A DNA stretch of 28,295 bases from Burkholderiaceae bacterium (GCA_947380285.1 CANCQD010000021.1:1-28295); one strand, 5' to 3'; counted from the stretch's first letter, positions 8,437-16,544 are shown. The notes: generated from the letters alone by a model not told the origin. Made by a program: numbers and translations.

Positions 8437-8928
8437 TTAAACCTTGAGGATGCGTTCGCCACGACCAATTCCAGAACCGCCTGAGCGGACAGTTTCTAGA
8501 ATCGATGCACGATCGATCGAATCAATAAAGGCATCCAACTTGGCACCATCACCTGTTAACTCGATGGTGTAACTCTTATCAGTCACATCAATGATGCGAC
8601 CGCGGAAGATATCAGTAGTTCGTTTGAGTTCTTCGCGTTCTTTGCCAACAGCACGCACCTTAATCATCATGAGCTCTCGCTCAATGTGCGGACCTTCGCT
8701 TAAATCAAATACCTTAACTACCTCAACCAAACGGTTTAAGTGTTTAGTGATTTGCTCAATGACGTCATCAGAACCAAAAGTCACGATCGTCATGCGCGAT
8801 AAAGAGGGATCTTCAGTAGGCGCAACACTTAAGGTATCAATGTTGTAACCACGCGCAGAAAATAAACCCACCACACGCGATAAGGCGCCCGGCTCATTCT
8901 CAATGAGTATAGAAATAATGTGTCGCAT
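8437..8928 (-). CDS. ilvH: Acetolactate synthase small (regulatory) subunit
   Basis: A 163-residue protein with an N-terminal ACT domain (MRHIISILIENEPGALSRVVGLFSARGYNIDTLSVAP, here residues 1-37) that in this family binds valine for feedback control, and a C-terminal domain that activates the large subunit. The ACT binding loop NEPGALSRV is intact, so valine sensitivity is expected. Its ATG shares one base with the stop of the large subunit (TAATG), which implies translational coupling and balanced output of the two subunits. Confidence 0.97.
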   Translation of the reverse strand: MRHIISILIENEPGALSRVVGLFSARGYNIDTLSVAPTEDPSLSRMTIVTFGSDDVIEQITKHLNRLVEVVKVFDLSEGPHIERELMMIKVRAVGKEREELKRTTDIFRGRIIDVTDKSYTIELTGDGAKLDAFIDSIDRASILETVRSGGSGIGRGERILKV

Positions 8929-10715
8929 TAGAGTTCCTCGCTGCCCAAAAGCATTTCAGTAATACCTTTGCCCGCTTGAACCATCGGCCAAACGTTTTCT
9001 TCTGGGTCAGTCTGAAAATCCATAAATACTGTGCGATCTTTTAAACGAATTGACTCTTTAAGCGCGCCCTCAACATCTGATTTTTTCTCAATACGCATGC
9101 CAACGTGACCATAGGCCTCTGCCAGCTTCACAAAGTCAGGCAAGGAATCCATATACGAGCTGGAATAACGTTTGTTATAGGTAAGCTCTTGCCATTGGCG
9201 AACCATACCGAGGTAACGGTTGTTCAAAGACACGATCTTTACAGGAGTGTTGTATTGCTTACAGGTAGATAGCTCCTGAATACACATCTGGATTGAACCC
9301 TCGCCAGTAATCGCAAATACATCCTTATCTGGGAATGCTTTCTTGATACCCATGGCATAGGGCAAGCCTACGCCCATAGTGCCTAGTCCACCAGAGTTAA
9401 TCCAACGACGTGGCTGATCAAACTTGTAAAACTGAGCAGCCCACATTTGATGCTGACCTACGTCAGAGGTGATGAATGCATCGCCACCAGTCAGCTCCCA
9501 CAATTTTTGAACCACATACTGGGGCTTCACAATTTGAGAGGCTTCGTCGTACTTCAAGCAATCTTTTTTGCGCCACTCATTAATTTGATCCCACCAAGCG
9601 GCAACTTTGTCACCATTCTGACGTGGACCAGCAACTTTCAATTGCGCAGTCATCTCAACCAATACTTCTTTAAGATTACCAACAATAGGAACATCTACCT
9701 TCACACGCTTTGAAATCACAGAAGGATCAATATCAATATGAATGATCTTGCGGGGGTGACTTGCAAAGTGTGATGTATTACCAATTACGCGGTCATCAAA
9801 ACGTGCGCCAATCGCAATCAACACGTCACTGTGTTGCATTGCCATATTGGCTTCGTAAGTTCCGTGCATACCGAGCATGCCCACGAACTGCGGACTAGTG
9901 CCCGGAAATCCGCCCAAGCCCATCAGGGTATTGGTAACGGGATAGCCCAGTAAATCGGCAAATTCTTTAAGTTCTGGAGCAGCATCTGACAGAATCACGC
10001 CGCCACCGGTATAGATATATGGGCGCTCCGCCTCTTGAAGCAAAGCTACCGCCTTGCGAATTTGGCCACTGTGACCCTTCACAACTGGATTGTAGGAACG
10101 CATTTCCAGCGTTTCTGGATATACGAATGGACCCTTGGCTGCGGATACATCCTTTGGAATGTCAATCAACACAGGACCAGGTCTACCTGTCTGTGCAATA
10201 TGAAAAGCCTTCTTCAACACCAGAGGAAGATCTTTAACATCTTTCACAAGGAAGTTATGCTTGACCACTGGGCGGGTAATACCAACGGTATCCGCTTCTT
10301 GGAAGGCATCTTCACCGATAGCGTAAGTTGGCACGTTACCGCTGATGATCACCATCGGAATGGAGTCGGTATACGCAGTTGCGATACCGGTCACAGCATT
10401 AGTAACGCCAGGGCCAGAGGTCACCAATGCAACGCCAACCTTACCGGTTGCGCGAGCATAGCCATCGGCTGCATGAACTGCTGCTTGCTCATGGCGAACC
10501 AAGATATGTTCAAACTTATCTTGTTTAAAAATTTCGTCGTAGATAAAGAGAACGGATCCCCCTGGGTAACCCCAGACAAATTCAACACCCTCTTTGTGCA
10601 ATGCATGCACGAGCATTTCTGCGCCAATCATTTCTGGAGGCGCTGCATCATTGTTTGTATTTATTGTGTCTTTATTAGCTTTGCTAGCTAAAAATTCGGC
10701 GCTGCTTGTATTCAT
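8928..10715 (-). CDS. ilvI: Acetolactate synthase large (catalytic) subunit, biosynthetic
   Basis: This 595-residue ThDP- and FAD-dependent enzyme makes acetolactate and acetohydroxybutyrate, the first common step of branched-chain amino acid synthesis. The N-terminal ThDP-activating glutamate is E76 in RHEQAAVHAADGYARATG; the C-terminal ThDP motif begins with GEGS and ends with NN about 28 residues later, carrying GEG in place of the more usual GDG. Residues 1-25 are a polar extension rich in Asn and Ala before the catalytic core at about 29. AAAGGA lies 9 bases before the ATG. A naming choice of ilvB is equally possible; the partner ilvH follows at once. It heads the minus-strand run that ends with leuA. 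Confidence 0.97.
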   Translation of the reverse strand: MNTSSAEFLASKANKDTINTNNDAAPPEMIGAEMLVHALHKEGVEFVWGYPGGSVLFIYDEIFKQDKFEHILVRHEQAAVHAADGYARATGKVGVALVTSGPGVTNAVTGIATAYTDSIPMVIISGNVPTYAIGEDAFQEADTVGITRPVVKHNFLVKDVKDLPLVLKKAFHIAQTGRPGPVLIDIPKDVSAAKGPFVYPETLEMRSYNPVVKGHSGQIRKAVALLQEAERPYIYTGGGVILSDAAPELKEFADLLGYPVTNTLMGLGGFPGTSPQFVGMLGMHGTYEANMAMQHSDVLIAIGARFDDRVIGNTSHFASHPRKIIHIDIDPSVISKRVKVDVPIVGNLKEVLVEMTAQLKVAGPRQNGDKVAAWWDQINEWRKKDCLKYDEASQIVKPQYVVQKLWELTGGDAFITSDVGQHQMWAAQFYKFDQPRRWINSGGLGTMGVGLPYAMGIKKAFPDKDVFAITGEGSIQMCIQELSTCKQYNTPVKIVSLNNRYLGMVRQWQELTYNKRYSSSYMDSLPDFVKLAEAYGHVGMRIEKKSDVEGALKESIRLKDRTVFMDFQTDPEENVWPMVQAGKGITEMLLGSEEL

Positions 10716-10731
10716 TTTCTTTCGTCCTTTG

Positions 10732-10751
10732 CAATTTTCGGCAAAAAATTG
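10732..10751 (-). promoter_or_regulatory. Hairpin just upstream of the ilvI ribosome site
   Basis: CAATTTT (10751-10745) and AAAATTG (10738-10732) form a 7-bp stem around TTGCCG. The stem ends 2 bases before the Shine-Dalgarno AAAGGA of ilvI, in a leader of about 130 bases. It could influence ribosome access; it has no T-run after it and is AT-rich, so it is not a terminator. Function is unproven. Confidence 0.35.
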
Positions 10752-10849
10752 ATTGGTCTGTTCTGTCTCCTGCTTGTGGCCTGAGTTCGAACGGCGCTGC
10801 TACCGGAAAAAACCACTTCTTGAATGAGATTCTAGGTAGTAAGCCCTAC

Positions 10850-10879
10850 ATTCTATAGCAATCCCCTAAAATGATTCAA
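10850..10879 (-). promoter_or_regulatory. Probable sigma70 promoter of the ilvIHC operon
   Basis: TTGAAT (10879-10874, four of six) and TAGAAT (10855-10850, five of six) are separated by 18 bases. The overlapping TGCTATAGA also has an extended -10 form. Transcription would start near 10843, giving a leader of about 128 bases. No leader peptide rich in Ile, Val or Leu and no terminator were found in that leader, so attenuation is not indicated here. Confidence 0.6.
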
Positions 10880-10895
10880 TTCCTAAAGAATCAGG

Positions 10896-10901
10896 TCTAA
10901 T
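10896..10901 (+). promoter_or_regulatory. Candidate -10 element of the sigma factor gene
   Basis: TCTAAT (five of six) lies 7 bases before the ATG at 10909, which lacks a Shine-Dalgarno. This would put the transcript start on or next to the A of the start codon. The -35 region is not convincing, and another -10-like TAAAAT at 10867-10872 is possible. The region overlaps the ilvI promoter on the other strand. Confidence 0.35.
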
Positions 10902-10908
10902 CCATTGC

Positions 10909-11478
10909 ATGGCATCAGCCCAAGAACTATCTGACTTTCTGAGTAGTGTCGAGCAGCGCGCTTTTAAGCAGGCGGTTTATGCCGTCCGTGACGATGACGC
11001 TGCACTCGACATTGTTCAAGATGCGATGATTAAGCTCGCTGAAAAATATGGAGATAGGCCTGCTGCAGAACTCCCCCTGGTTTTCACCAGAATTCTGCAG
11101 AATCGAATTCATGACTGGTTTAGAAGGCAAAAGGTCAGAAATACCTGGGTCACCTTATTTTCCAATATGGGCAAAAAGGGGGATGACGGGGATGATTTTG
11201 ACCCTTTAGAGTCTCTTTCAGCCCCGGATGATAGTGAAATTCACCAAGATGGGGCATATAAGCTTGAAAAAAGTCAGCTTTTACAGGCTTTGGAGTCAGA
11301 AATATCTAAATTGCCTGTACGTCAACGAGAAGCCTTCCTGATGCGTTATTGGGATGAGCTAAGTATTACTGAGACGGCCCAAGCAATGCGTTGTAGTGAA
11401 GGAAGTGTCAAAACCCACTGTTCTAGAGCCACCCAATCTTTAGCTAAAGCATTGAAATTAAAAGGAATTACGCTGTGA
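10909..11478 (+). CDS. ECF-type RNA polymerase sigma factor
   Basis: A 189-residue sigma70-family protein with only regions 2 and 4. Region 2 covers about 8-78: AALDIVQDAMIKLAEKY resembles the core-binding part, and FTRILQNRIHDWFRRQKVR the -10 recognition helix. Region 4 covers about 124-183, with LPVRQREAFLMRYWDELSIT and a helix-turn-helix ending SEGSVKTHCSRA. Between them is an unusually acidic linker (GDDGDDFDPLESLSAPDDSE, 91-110). It directs RNA polymerase to unknown promoters. The GTG of the next gene overlaps its stop (GTGA), a layout common for a sigma factor and its anti-sigma factor. It is divergent from ilvI. Confidence 0.93.
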   Translation: MASAQELSDFLSSVEQRAFKQAVYAVRDDDAALDIVQDAMIKLAEKYGDRPAAELPLVFTRILQNRIHDWFRRQKVRNTWVTLFSNMGKKGDDGDDFDPLESLSAPDDSEIHQDGAYKLEKSQLLQALESEISKLPVRQREAFLMRYWDELSITETAQAMRCSEGSVKTHCSRATQSLAKALKLKGITL

Positions 11479-11933
11479 AACACTTTGATGACCAATTTAC
11501 CCAGACCCAAGTTGACCAATTCGGCCAAGCTAGTGCGGCCCTGCTTCGTCAAGGTACTCAGAGTATTCCTCAGAGCGTCAAGGATCGCCTCTACGCAGCA
11601 CGTATGAAGGCCCTGTCTGTCAGAAAGCCTGAAAAGGTCCTGATCCAGAAGCAAGTTTTAGCTGGAACAGCCCGAAACTGGACTTCTGGTTCAAATGGCG
11701 TTTGGGATACCGTTGGCTGGATTGCACCTCTCGTGGTTCTTGTTTTCGGCCTCATCGGCATCGCCCAATGGCAAGAGGACTCTCGCATTAATGACATCGC
11801 TGAAGTCGATGCAGCATTACTGTCTGATGATGTGCCTCCTGACGCTTACGCCGATAGCGGATTTATGGCCTTCCTCAAAAACGGTCCTCTTTCTGATTCT
11901 GATAGCGCATCCGACTCTGCCCCGATCAAATAA
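11475..11933 (+). CDS. DUF3619 family single-span membrane protein, possible anti-sigma factor
   Basis: A 152-residue protein of unknown function that I recognise as DUF3619 by context and layout. Residues 1-70 are soluble, with a short helical start and a basic stretch (RMKALSVRKPEKVLIQKQ). Residues 79-99 form one membrane span (WIAPLVVLVFGLIGIAQW), and 100-152 are acidic and Ser/Asp-rich. The positive-inside rule puts the N-terminus in the cytoplasm. Its GTG start overlaps the sigma factor stop by 4 bases, so the two are translationally coupled. A cytoplasmic head plus one span beside an ECF sigma gene suggests an anti-sigma role. This is inference: no zinc-binding anti-sigma motif (HxxxCxxC) is present. 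Confidence 0.82.
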   Translation: MKHFDDQFTQTQVDQFGQASAALLRQGTQSIPQSVKDRLYAARMKALSVRKPEKVLIQKQVLAGTARNWTSGSNGVWDTVGWIAPLVVLVFGLIGIAQWQEDSRINDIAEVDAALLSDDVPPDAYADSGFMAFLKNGPLSDSDSASDSAPIK

Positions 11934-11947
11934 TTTCGATTCGCTTG

Positions 11948-12577
11948 ATGTCATCGATAACTAGAACGCAAAAAGCTTGCAGCCTAGCGCTGTTCGCATT
12001 CCTGTTCGCATTCTTTTGCGTCGCTCAAGTCAGCGTAGCACAAGCGCAAACTACACCAAGCGCTCCTCATGGAAAGGCTGCTGCCATTCCAGAGAAAAAA
12101 CCCGATGGTACATGGGAAGGCCTAAAGCCTGCACAACAAAAAATTCTTGCCCCGCTGGAAAGCGACTGGGATTACATGCTGCCCGATAGTCGCAAGAAAT
12201 GGATTCAGGTTGCCAATATTTACCCTAAGATGAGCTCGCAAGATCAAGAGCGCCTGCAGTCTCGTATGTCGAGCTGGTCGAATTTGTCCCAAAAAGAACG
12301 TCGCATGGCACGAGAAAATTATCTTGCTAGTCTGAAGTTTCCAGCTGAGAAAAAAGCAGAGGCTTGGAGCGCATATCAAAAACTGAGCGATGATCAAAAG
12401 AAGAAGTTAGCAGAATCTGAAGTGAAGAAAAAACCTACTGCAGCCAATGCGCCAACACTTCAGCAGCACCCGATTTCACCGAAAGCCGCCCTACCAAATA
12501 CCGTTATTGCCCCAAGCATGCCTGCCCCGGCAGAAAGCACTGGAGCCAATGCGGAAAGCAGCACTTCCAATAATTAA
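11948..12577 (+). CDS. Exported DUF3106 protein
   Basis: A protein of about 209 residues with a clear signal peptide (hydrophobic 13-27, likely cleavage after AQA near residue 34). The mature core (about 52-150) carries the DUF3106 pattern of repeated W and L/R positions: WEGLKPAQQKILAPLESDW, then SRKKWIQVANIYPKMS, MSSWSNLSQKERRMARENY and WSAYQKLSDDQKKKLAES. The C-terminal 50 residues are low-complexity Pro/Ala/Ser. Function is unknown; the helical, charged periplasmic core is vaguely like small stress-sensing chaperone domains, but I do not claim homology. Start is the ATG at 11948; a TTG just before it (11945) would add one residue. It is third in the sigma factor operon. Confidence 0.85.
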   Translation: MSSITRTQKACSLALFAFLFAFFCVAQVSVAQAQTTPSAPHGKAAAIPEKKPDGTWEGLKPAQQKILAPLESDWDYMLPDSRKKWIQVANIYPKMSSQDQERLQSRMSSWSNLSQKERRMARENYLASLKFPAEKKAEAWSAYQKLSDDQKKKLAESEVKKKPTAANAPTLQQHPISPKAALPNTVIAPSMPAPAESTGANAESSTSNN

Positions 12578-12585
12578 GCGGCTCT

Positions 12586-13122
12586 ATGACGCCTGCTGAC
12601 TTACGCGCATTACCTTCACCTCAATTTTGGCGAAGAGTGTCATGCTGTCTTTATGAGCAATTGGTACTACTTGGCGTATTTGCCCTTACCTTTTTAGTTC
12701 CCAACCTGTTTCTCGGTATTTTGTTTGGCATCTCATTGCCTAGTTGGCTTACCTTCTTATACCTCTATGCTGTCTTGGGTATTTATTTTGTCTGGTACTG
12801 GACCAAATCGGGTCAAACACTTGCCATGCAGACGTGGCGTGTTCGCATGATTGGGCGGGATGGATTTAATCTTACTAAGCGACAAGCTTTTTGGCGTTAC
12901 GTCTATGGCTCACTTTGGCTAATTCCTTGCGTTCTATTGCAATGGGCTTTTCATCTAGAGAAGTGGCAGATTATTGAAATGCTCTTTACTGTGGCCCTCT
13001 TGATCTGGCCCTTAAGCATTTATCTGGATCGTCAGAATATTTTGTTTCGACAAAGCCTTCCCGACCGTATGGCTGGCACTCGTTTAGTTGAACTACCTAA
13101 AAATCTGGTCACTCTGACTTAG
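12586..13122 (+). CDS. RDD family membrane protein
   Basis: This 178-residue protein has about four hydrophobic segments: 25-52, 55-72, 107-122 and 130-146. The RDD pattern is visible as FWRRVSCCLYEQLVLLG near residues 14-30, where the usual Arg is present but the Asp pair is replaced, and SGQTLAMQTWRVRMIGRDG at 75-93, the equivalent of the GxTLGxxxxxxRV motif. The role of RDD proteins is generally unknown; some are linked to ion transport or stress. It lies 8 bases after the DUF3106 gene, last in the sigma factor operon. Confidence 0.88.
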   Translation: MTPADLRALPSPQFWRRVSCCLYEQLVLLGVFALTFLVPNLFLGILFGISLPSWLTFLYLYAVLGIYFVWYWTKSGQTLAMQTWRVRMIGRDGFNLTKRQAFWRYVYGSLWLIPCVLLQWAFHLEKWQIIEMLFTVALLIWPLSIYLDRQNILFRQSLPDRMAGTRLVELPKNLVTLT

Positions 13123-13137
13123 TAGTCTTTCTTAGCA

Positions 13138-13163
13138 AGCTTGCTTATTAAGCTTACTTATTA
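13138..13163. repeat. Tandem 13-base repeat between convergent genes
   Basis: AGCTTGCTTATTA (13138-13150) and AGCTTACTTATTA (13151-13163) differ at one base. A decayed third copy, ATCTTACTCA, continues into the stop of the permease gene. The palindrome AGCAAGCTTGCT (13134-13145) overlaps the first copy. No T-run hairpin was found, so no terminator is called here. Confidence 0.6.
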
Positions 13164-13170
13164 ATCTTAC

Positions 13171-15657
13171 TCAAGCTTCCCGCAGACATTCGACTGCTGT
13201 AGCATTCTGAATTTTCTTCTGGAAGCGATATCCGGACATGAGACAAGCGCCGACACCAAATGCAACACCCATCATGAGCGCCTCTCCAAAAGCATTAAAT
13301 TGAATCTCCATCACGTAGCGACCTAATGCCCAGGCAGCAATACCAGATGCCAGTCCTGCCAATAGACCGGCCAACAATCCGATCATCACTAACTCAATAT
13401 TTGCAATTTTCGCCAAGGTGTTTCGTGAAGCCCCTAAGGCTTTTAATAAGGCTGCATTACGATAACGTTCATCTTGGGTGGCTGCTATAGCCGACATTAA
13501 AACCAACATCGCAGCCGCAATCGTAAAGGCCAGCAATAAACCCAATACAGAAGAAAGCTTATTCAGAACTTCCTGAATTTGTTGCAATGAGGCTGAGACA
13601 TCCACAATGGTTAAATTCGGATAAGTTTGGCTTAATTGAAAATCCAACGATTCTTGTTTGGGGGGCTGATAGTAAGAGGTAATCCAAGACTGTGGCAATG
13701 ATTGCAGCTGCACCGGCGGCATGATGACAAAAAAGTTCACCCGCATAGAGCTCCAATCTAATTTGCGTAAGGAGGTAATGGGGGCAGTAATCTTTTCACC
13801 AGCAACCTCAAAACTGAGTTGATCACCCAGCTGCAATTTCAGGGTTTTGGCTATTCCGGTTTCCATTGATATTTGAGGGGTATCTCCCTCAATCCATTTA
13901 CCCGAAAGAATCTTGTTACCTAGTGGCAATTGGTCCGTGTATGACAAATTAAATTCACGATCCAGTAAACGCTTGGCATTCTCTTCTGCAAAATCACTCG
14001 GTGCAATCTCTTTACCATTAATTTCAACTAAGCGGCCTCTGACCATGGGATAAAACTGCGGACTTGAAACACCTGCATCTACAAGGGACTGGGTAAGTCC
14101 CTGTTTTTGATCCCCCTGAACATTAATCATGAAACGATTAGGTGCATCACTGGGAACATTGCCTTGCCAGGCACTTAAAAAATCAGCGCGCAATAAGAGA
14201 ACCAGTAGCAGCGCCATGAGCGCAATACCAAGTGCGGTAATTTGCACTACCGCAAGACCAGTTCTTCGCCCTTGAGACAAAATCACAAATCCAAATGCAA
14301 AACCTTGGGTACGTATGGTGCTCAGAAGACGCAATACACTCCAAGACACCAAAGCAAAAACTACAATTGCGCCACCAAAACTCAGGCCAGTCCACAAAGC
14401 CAACTTCCAATCACGGGCTGCGAGCATGATTAAGGATGCGCTCGCACCTAAACCACATAAGGCAGTCCAAAAAGTGGAAATGCTAAGGCCATCAAATTCT
14501 TTTCTAATCAGTCGGATTGGAGGAACCCTGACCAAACTAAAGATTGCAGGACCAGCAAAACCAAATAATAAAAACCAAGCGACCAGCACACTCCAAAGAA
14601 CAGGCCAAAGAGAGACGGAAGGCAATTGAGCCATCACCAAATTGCCTAATAGCAGCGTTAAGATATGCTGTCCTAGATAACCTAGTAGTGACCCTGTAAG
14701 CGCTGCAATGAGTCCAAGGCCGATAAGAGTCTCCGCCTGTCGCCTCAGGATCATGCTTGAGCTAGCTCCGAGACATTTGAGGACAGCGCACGCATCTGCT
14801 TGCTTGCGTGTGTAGCGATGCGCAGATAACGCTATCGCAACTGCTGCCACCATGGCAGTCAATAACGCGATGAGTGACAAGAATCGATCTGCACGCTCAA
14901 GCGTCTTCCTCATCATGGGTTGTGCAGTCTCTAGAGTTTCTATACGGATACCCTTCAGTCTATCTTTTTCGATATATTGAGTGGCCCAAGAACCATAGGA
15001 ACTTATTTGTTCATCAGAGCCAGCCAACAGTAGTCGATAGGTCACTCTGCTACCAAGGCCAATGAGGCCGGTTTCACTTAAGTCCGCAATTGACATCATG
15101 ACTCGCGGAGCGAAGTTCATAAAACCAGCACCACGATCAAGTTCACGCTCTAAAACGCCGCCAATCACAAAGTTCTTTTGACCAAGGCGTATGGGATCAC
15201 CTTCTTTTGCATGCAAGCTTGCCAGCATGGCAGGATCAACCCAGACAAATCCTCTATCTGGCCCGGAGGAAAGGGTCTTCATTTGCATGCTGGACTGAAC
15301 GCGCAACTCGCCACGTAGTGGGTATTGAGGACTCACCGCTTTTAGCGAAGCCAATTTGCTATGAGCGCCTACGCTTGCCATGCTAGGAAACACTACTGTT
15401 TGGGCAAGCTGTAAATTTTTGTCTCTTGCCTCGTCTAAAAAAAGATTCGGTAATGGCTGGTCAGAAACGATTAGTAAATCTGAAGCCAAGAGTTGACGCG
15501 CGTCGAAAGCAAACGCTCTTTGCATACGATCAGCCAAAAAGCTGACACTAGAAAGCGCCGTAACAGAGAGCGTTAGTGCAACTAGCAACCAAGCTAACTC
15601 ACTTGAGCGCACATCACGCCTCAAGCGCCCCAAGAAGTGAAAAATAGATTTAATCAA
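13171..15657 (-). CDS. FtsX-like ABC transporter permease, YbbP-type
   Basis: An 828-residue inner-membrane protein. A span at about 21-41 is followed by a large periplasmic MacB-like domain (about 45-250) and an FtsX-type block of three spans (about 255-375). Then come central spans (about 392-485), a second periplasmic domain to about 700, and a second FtsX block (about 705-815, LLLAFTIAAAMLVLMSAIAATQDERYRNAALLKALGASR). The 'RxxxALLKALGAS' motif after the first span of each block is typical. This duplicated layout is that of E. coli YbbP, which works with the ATPase YbbA. No ATPase is encoded next to it here. The start is TTG (15657) inside the SDR stop (TTGA); no ATG lies near, so translation is probably coupled to the SDR gene. 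Confidence 0.9.
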   Translation of the reverse strand: MIKSIFHFLGRLRRDVRSSELAWLLVALTLSVTALSSVSFLADRMQRAFAFDARQLLASDLLIVSDQPLPNLFLDEARDKNLQLAQTVVFPSMASVGAHSKLASLKAVSPQYPLRGELRVQSSMQMKTLSSGPDRGFVWVDPAMLASLHAKEGDPIRLGQKNFVIGGVLERELDRGAGFMNFAPRVMMSIADLSETGLIGLGSRVTYRLLLAGSDEQISSYGSWATQYIEKDRLKGIRIETLETAQPMMRKTLERADRFLSLIALLTAMVAAVAIALSAHRYTRKQADACAVLKCLGASSSMILRRQAETLIGLGLIAALTGSLLGYLGQHILTLLLGNLVMAQLPSVSLWPVLWSVLVAWFLLFGFAGPAIFSLVRVPPIRLIRKEFDGLSISTFWTALCGLGASASLIMLAARDWKLALWTGLSFGGAIVVFALVSWSVLRLLSTIRTQGFAFGFVILSQGRRTGLAVVQITALGIALMALLLVLLLRADFLSAWQGNVPSDAPNRFMINVQGDQKQGLTQSLVDAGVSSPQFYPMVRGRLVEINGKEIAPSDFAEENAKRLLDREFNLSYTDQLPLGNKILSGKWIEGDTPQISMETGIAKTLKLQLGDQLSFEVAGEKITAPITSLRKLDWSSMRVNFFVIMPPVQLQSLPQSWITSYYQPPKQESLDFQLSQTYPNLTIVDVSASLQQIQEVLNKLSSVLGLLLAFTIAAAMLVLMSAIAATQDERYRNAALLKALGASRNTLAKIANIELVMIGLLAGLLAGLASGIAAWALGRYVMEIQFNAFGEALMMGVAFGVGACLMSGYRFQKKIQNATAVECLREA

Positions 15658-16439
15658 ATTGCTTGGATTTGCCCGCCATCAACACGCATGACGGTGCCTG
15701 TAATAAAAGAGGCATTTTGGCTGGCTAAGAAAGCAGCTGCATCACCGTATTCTTTCGGATCGCCATATCTTCCCATCGGGATTTGTCTTAAGCTTGCTTT
15801 GACCACATCTTCATAGCTTGTCCCCTCGCGTTTTGCACGCGCTTCGTCCAGCTGACGCAGACGATCTGTTGCCACCCTACCAGGCATGATCACATTAACC
15901 GTAACACCTTCTGCAGCAACTTCTGCTGCCAATGTTTTAGACCATGCAAGTAATGCTGCACGCAAAGTGTTGGAGATAGCTAAGTTTTTAATGGGCGCAA
16001 TAGCACCCGAGGTAGTACTGGTAATAATTCGACCCCATTTGCGCTGACGCATGCCAGGCAATACGCGATCTGTTATGGCGATAAGTGACAACACCATATC
16101 GTTAAAGCTTTTTTGCCAAAGCGCAGGATCTTGACCAGCAGCCGGCGTGGGCGGTGGTCCGCCCGTGTTATTAATCAGGATATCAATGGGGCCCAACTCT
16201 TGCTCAACTTTGGATATCAACCCATCAATAACGGATATATCTGAAAGATCCCAATGAAGAGCAAGCGCTTTACCCCCAGCAGATTCAATTAATCTCACGG
16301 ACTCCTGCAAACCTTCGGGATTACGCCCAGTCACTGCAACATGAACGCCCTCTTTTGCTAATGACACCGCCATGGCTTGTCCTAAGCCACGACTAGAGGC
16401 CAGTACCAAGGCAACCTTACCCTTTAATCCTAAATCCAT
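15654..16439 (-). CDS. SDR-family protein with degenerate active site
   Basis: A 261-residue short-chain dehydrogenase/reductase fold. The cofactor loop is ASSRGLG at 14-20, replacing the usual TGxxxGIG, and NNTGG at 90-94 replaces NNAG. The catalytic YxxxK is not present: the aligned segment is AISNTLRAAL (154-163), giving Ser156 and Arg160. T143/S144 could stand in for the catalytic Ser. The C-terminal IPMGRYGDPKEYGDAAAFLAS and ITGTVMRVDGG are normal. Proteins of this divergent group are usually annotated as oxidoreductases or FabG-like, but the reaction cannot be assigned and activity may differ. GGAGA lies 5 bases before the ATG. The stop overlaps the permease start by 4 bases. Confidence 0.88.
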   Translation of the reverse strand: MDLGLKGKVALVLASSRGLGQAMAVSLAKEGVHVAVTGRNPEGLQESVRLIESAGGKALALHWDLSDISVIDGLISKVEQELGPIDILINNTGGPPPTPAAGQDPALWQKSFNDMVLSLIAITDRVLPGMRQRKWGRIITSTTSGAIAPIKNLAISNTLRAALLAWSKTLAAEVAAEGVTVNVIMPGRVATDRLRQLDEARAKREGTSYEDVVKASLRQIPMGRYGDPKEYGDAAAFLASQNASFITGTVMRVDGGQIQAI

Positions 16440-16544
16440 TTAATCTCCAAATGCTAATGCGTTTATTTTTAATCTAACTGTCATTTTTGCTTAGCGGCCA
16501 CTATCTTTCTTGGTGCAAATCGAGATGAAACCAATTGCATGTGA

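Noticed and set aside
10035..10691. Open frame of 218 codons antisense to ilvI
   Set aside because: It is rich in Cys, His and Asn typical of antisense readings and lies within a conserved enzyme gene.
8928..10715. GEG in place of GDG in the ThDP motif of acetolactate synthase as a sign of lost activity
   Set aside because: All other catalytic features are present, and I recall the same change in related betaproteobacterial enzymes; Glu can replace Asp as a metal ligand.
10712..10816. Upstream frame GTG 10816 to TGA 10712 in the ilvI leader, ending in ATGA overlap with ilvI
   Set aside because: It has no ribosome site, starts at GTG and is not rich in Ile, Val or Leu codons. The overlap can be chance.
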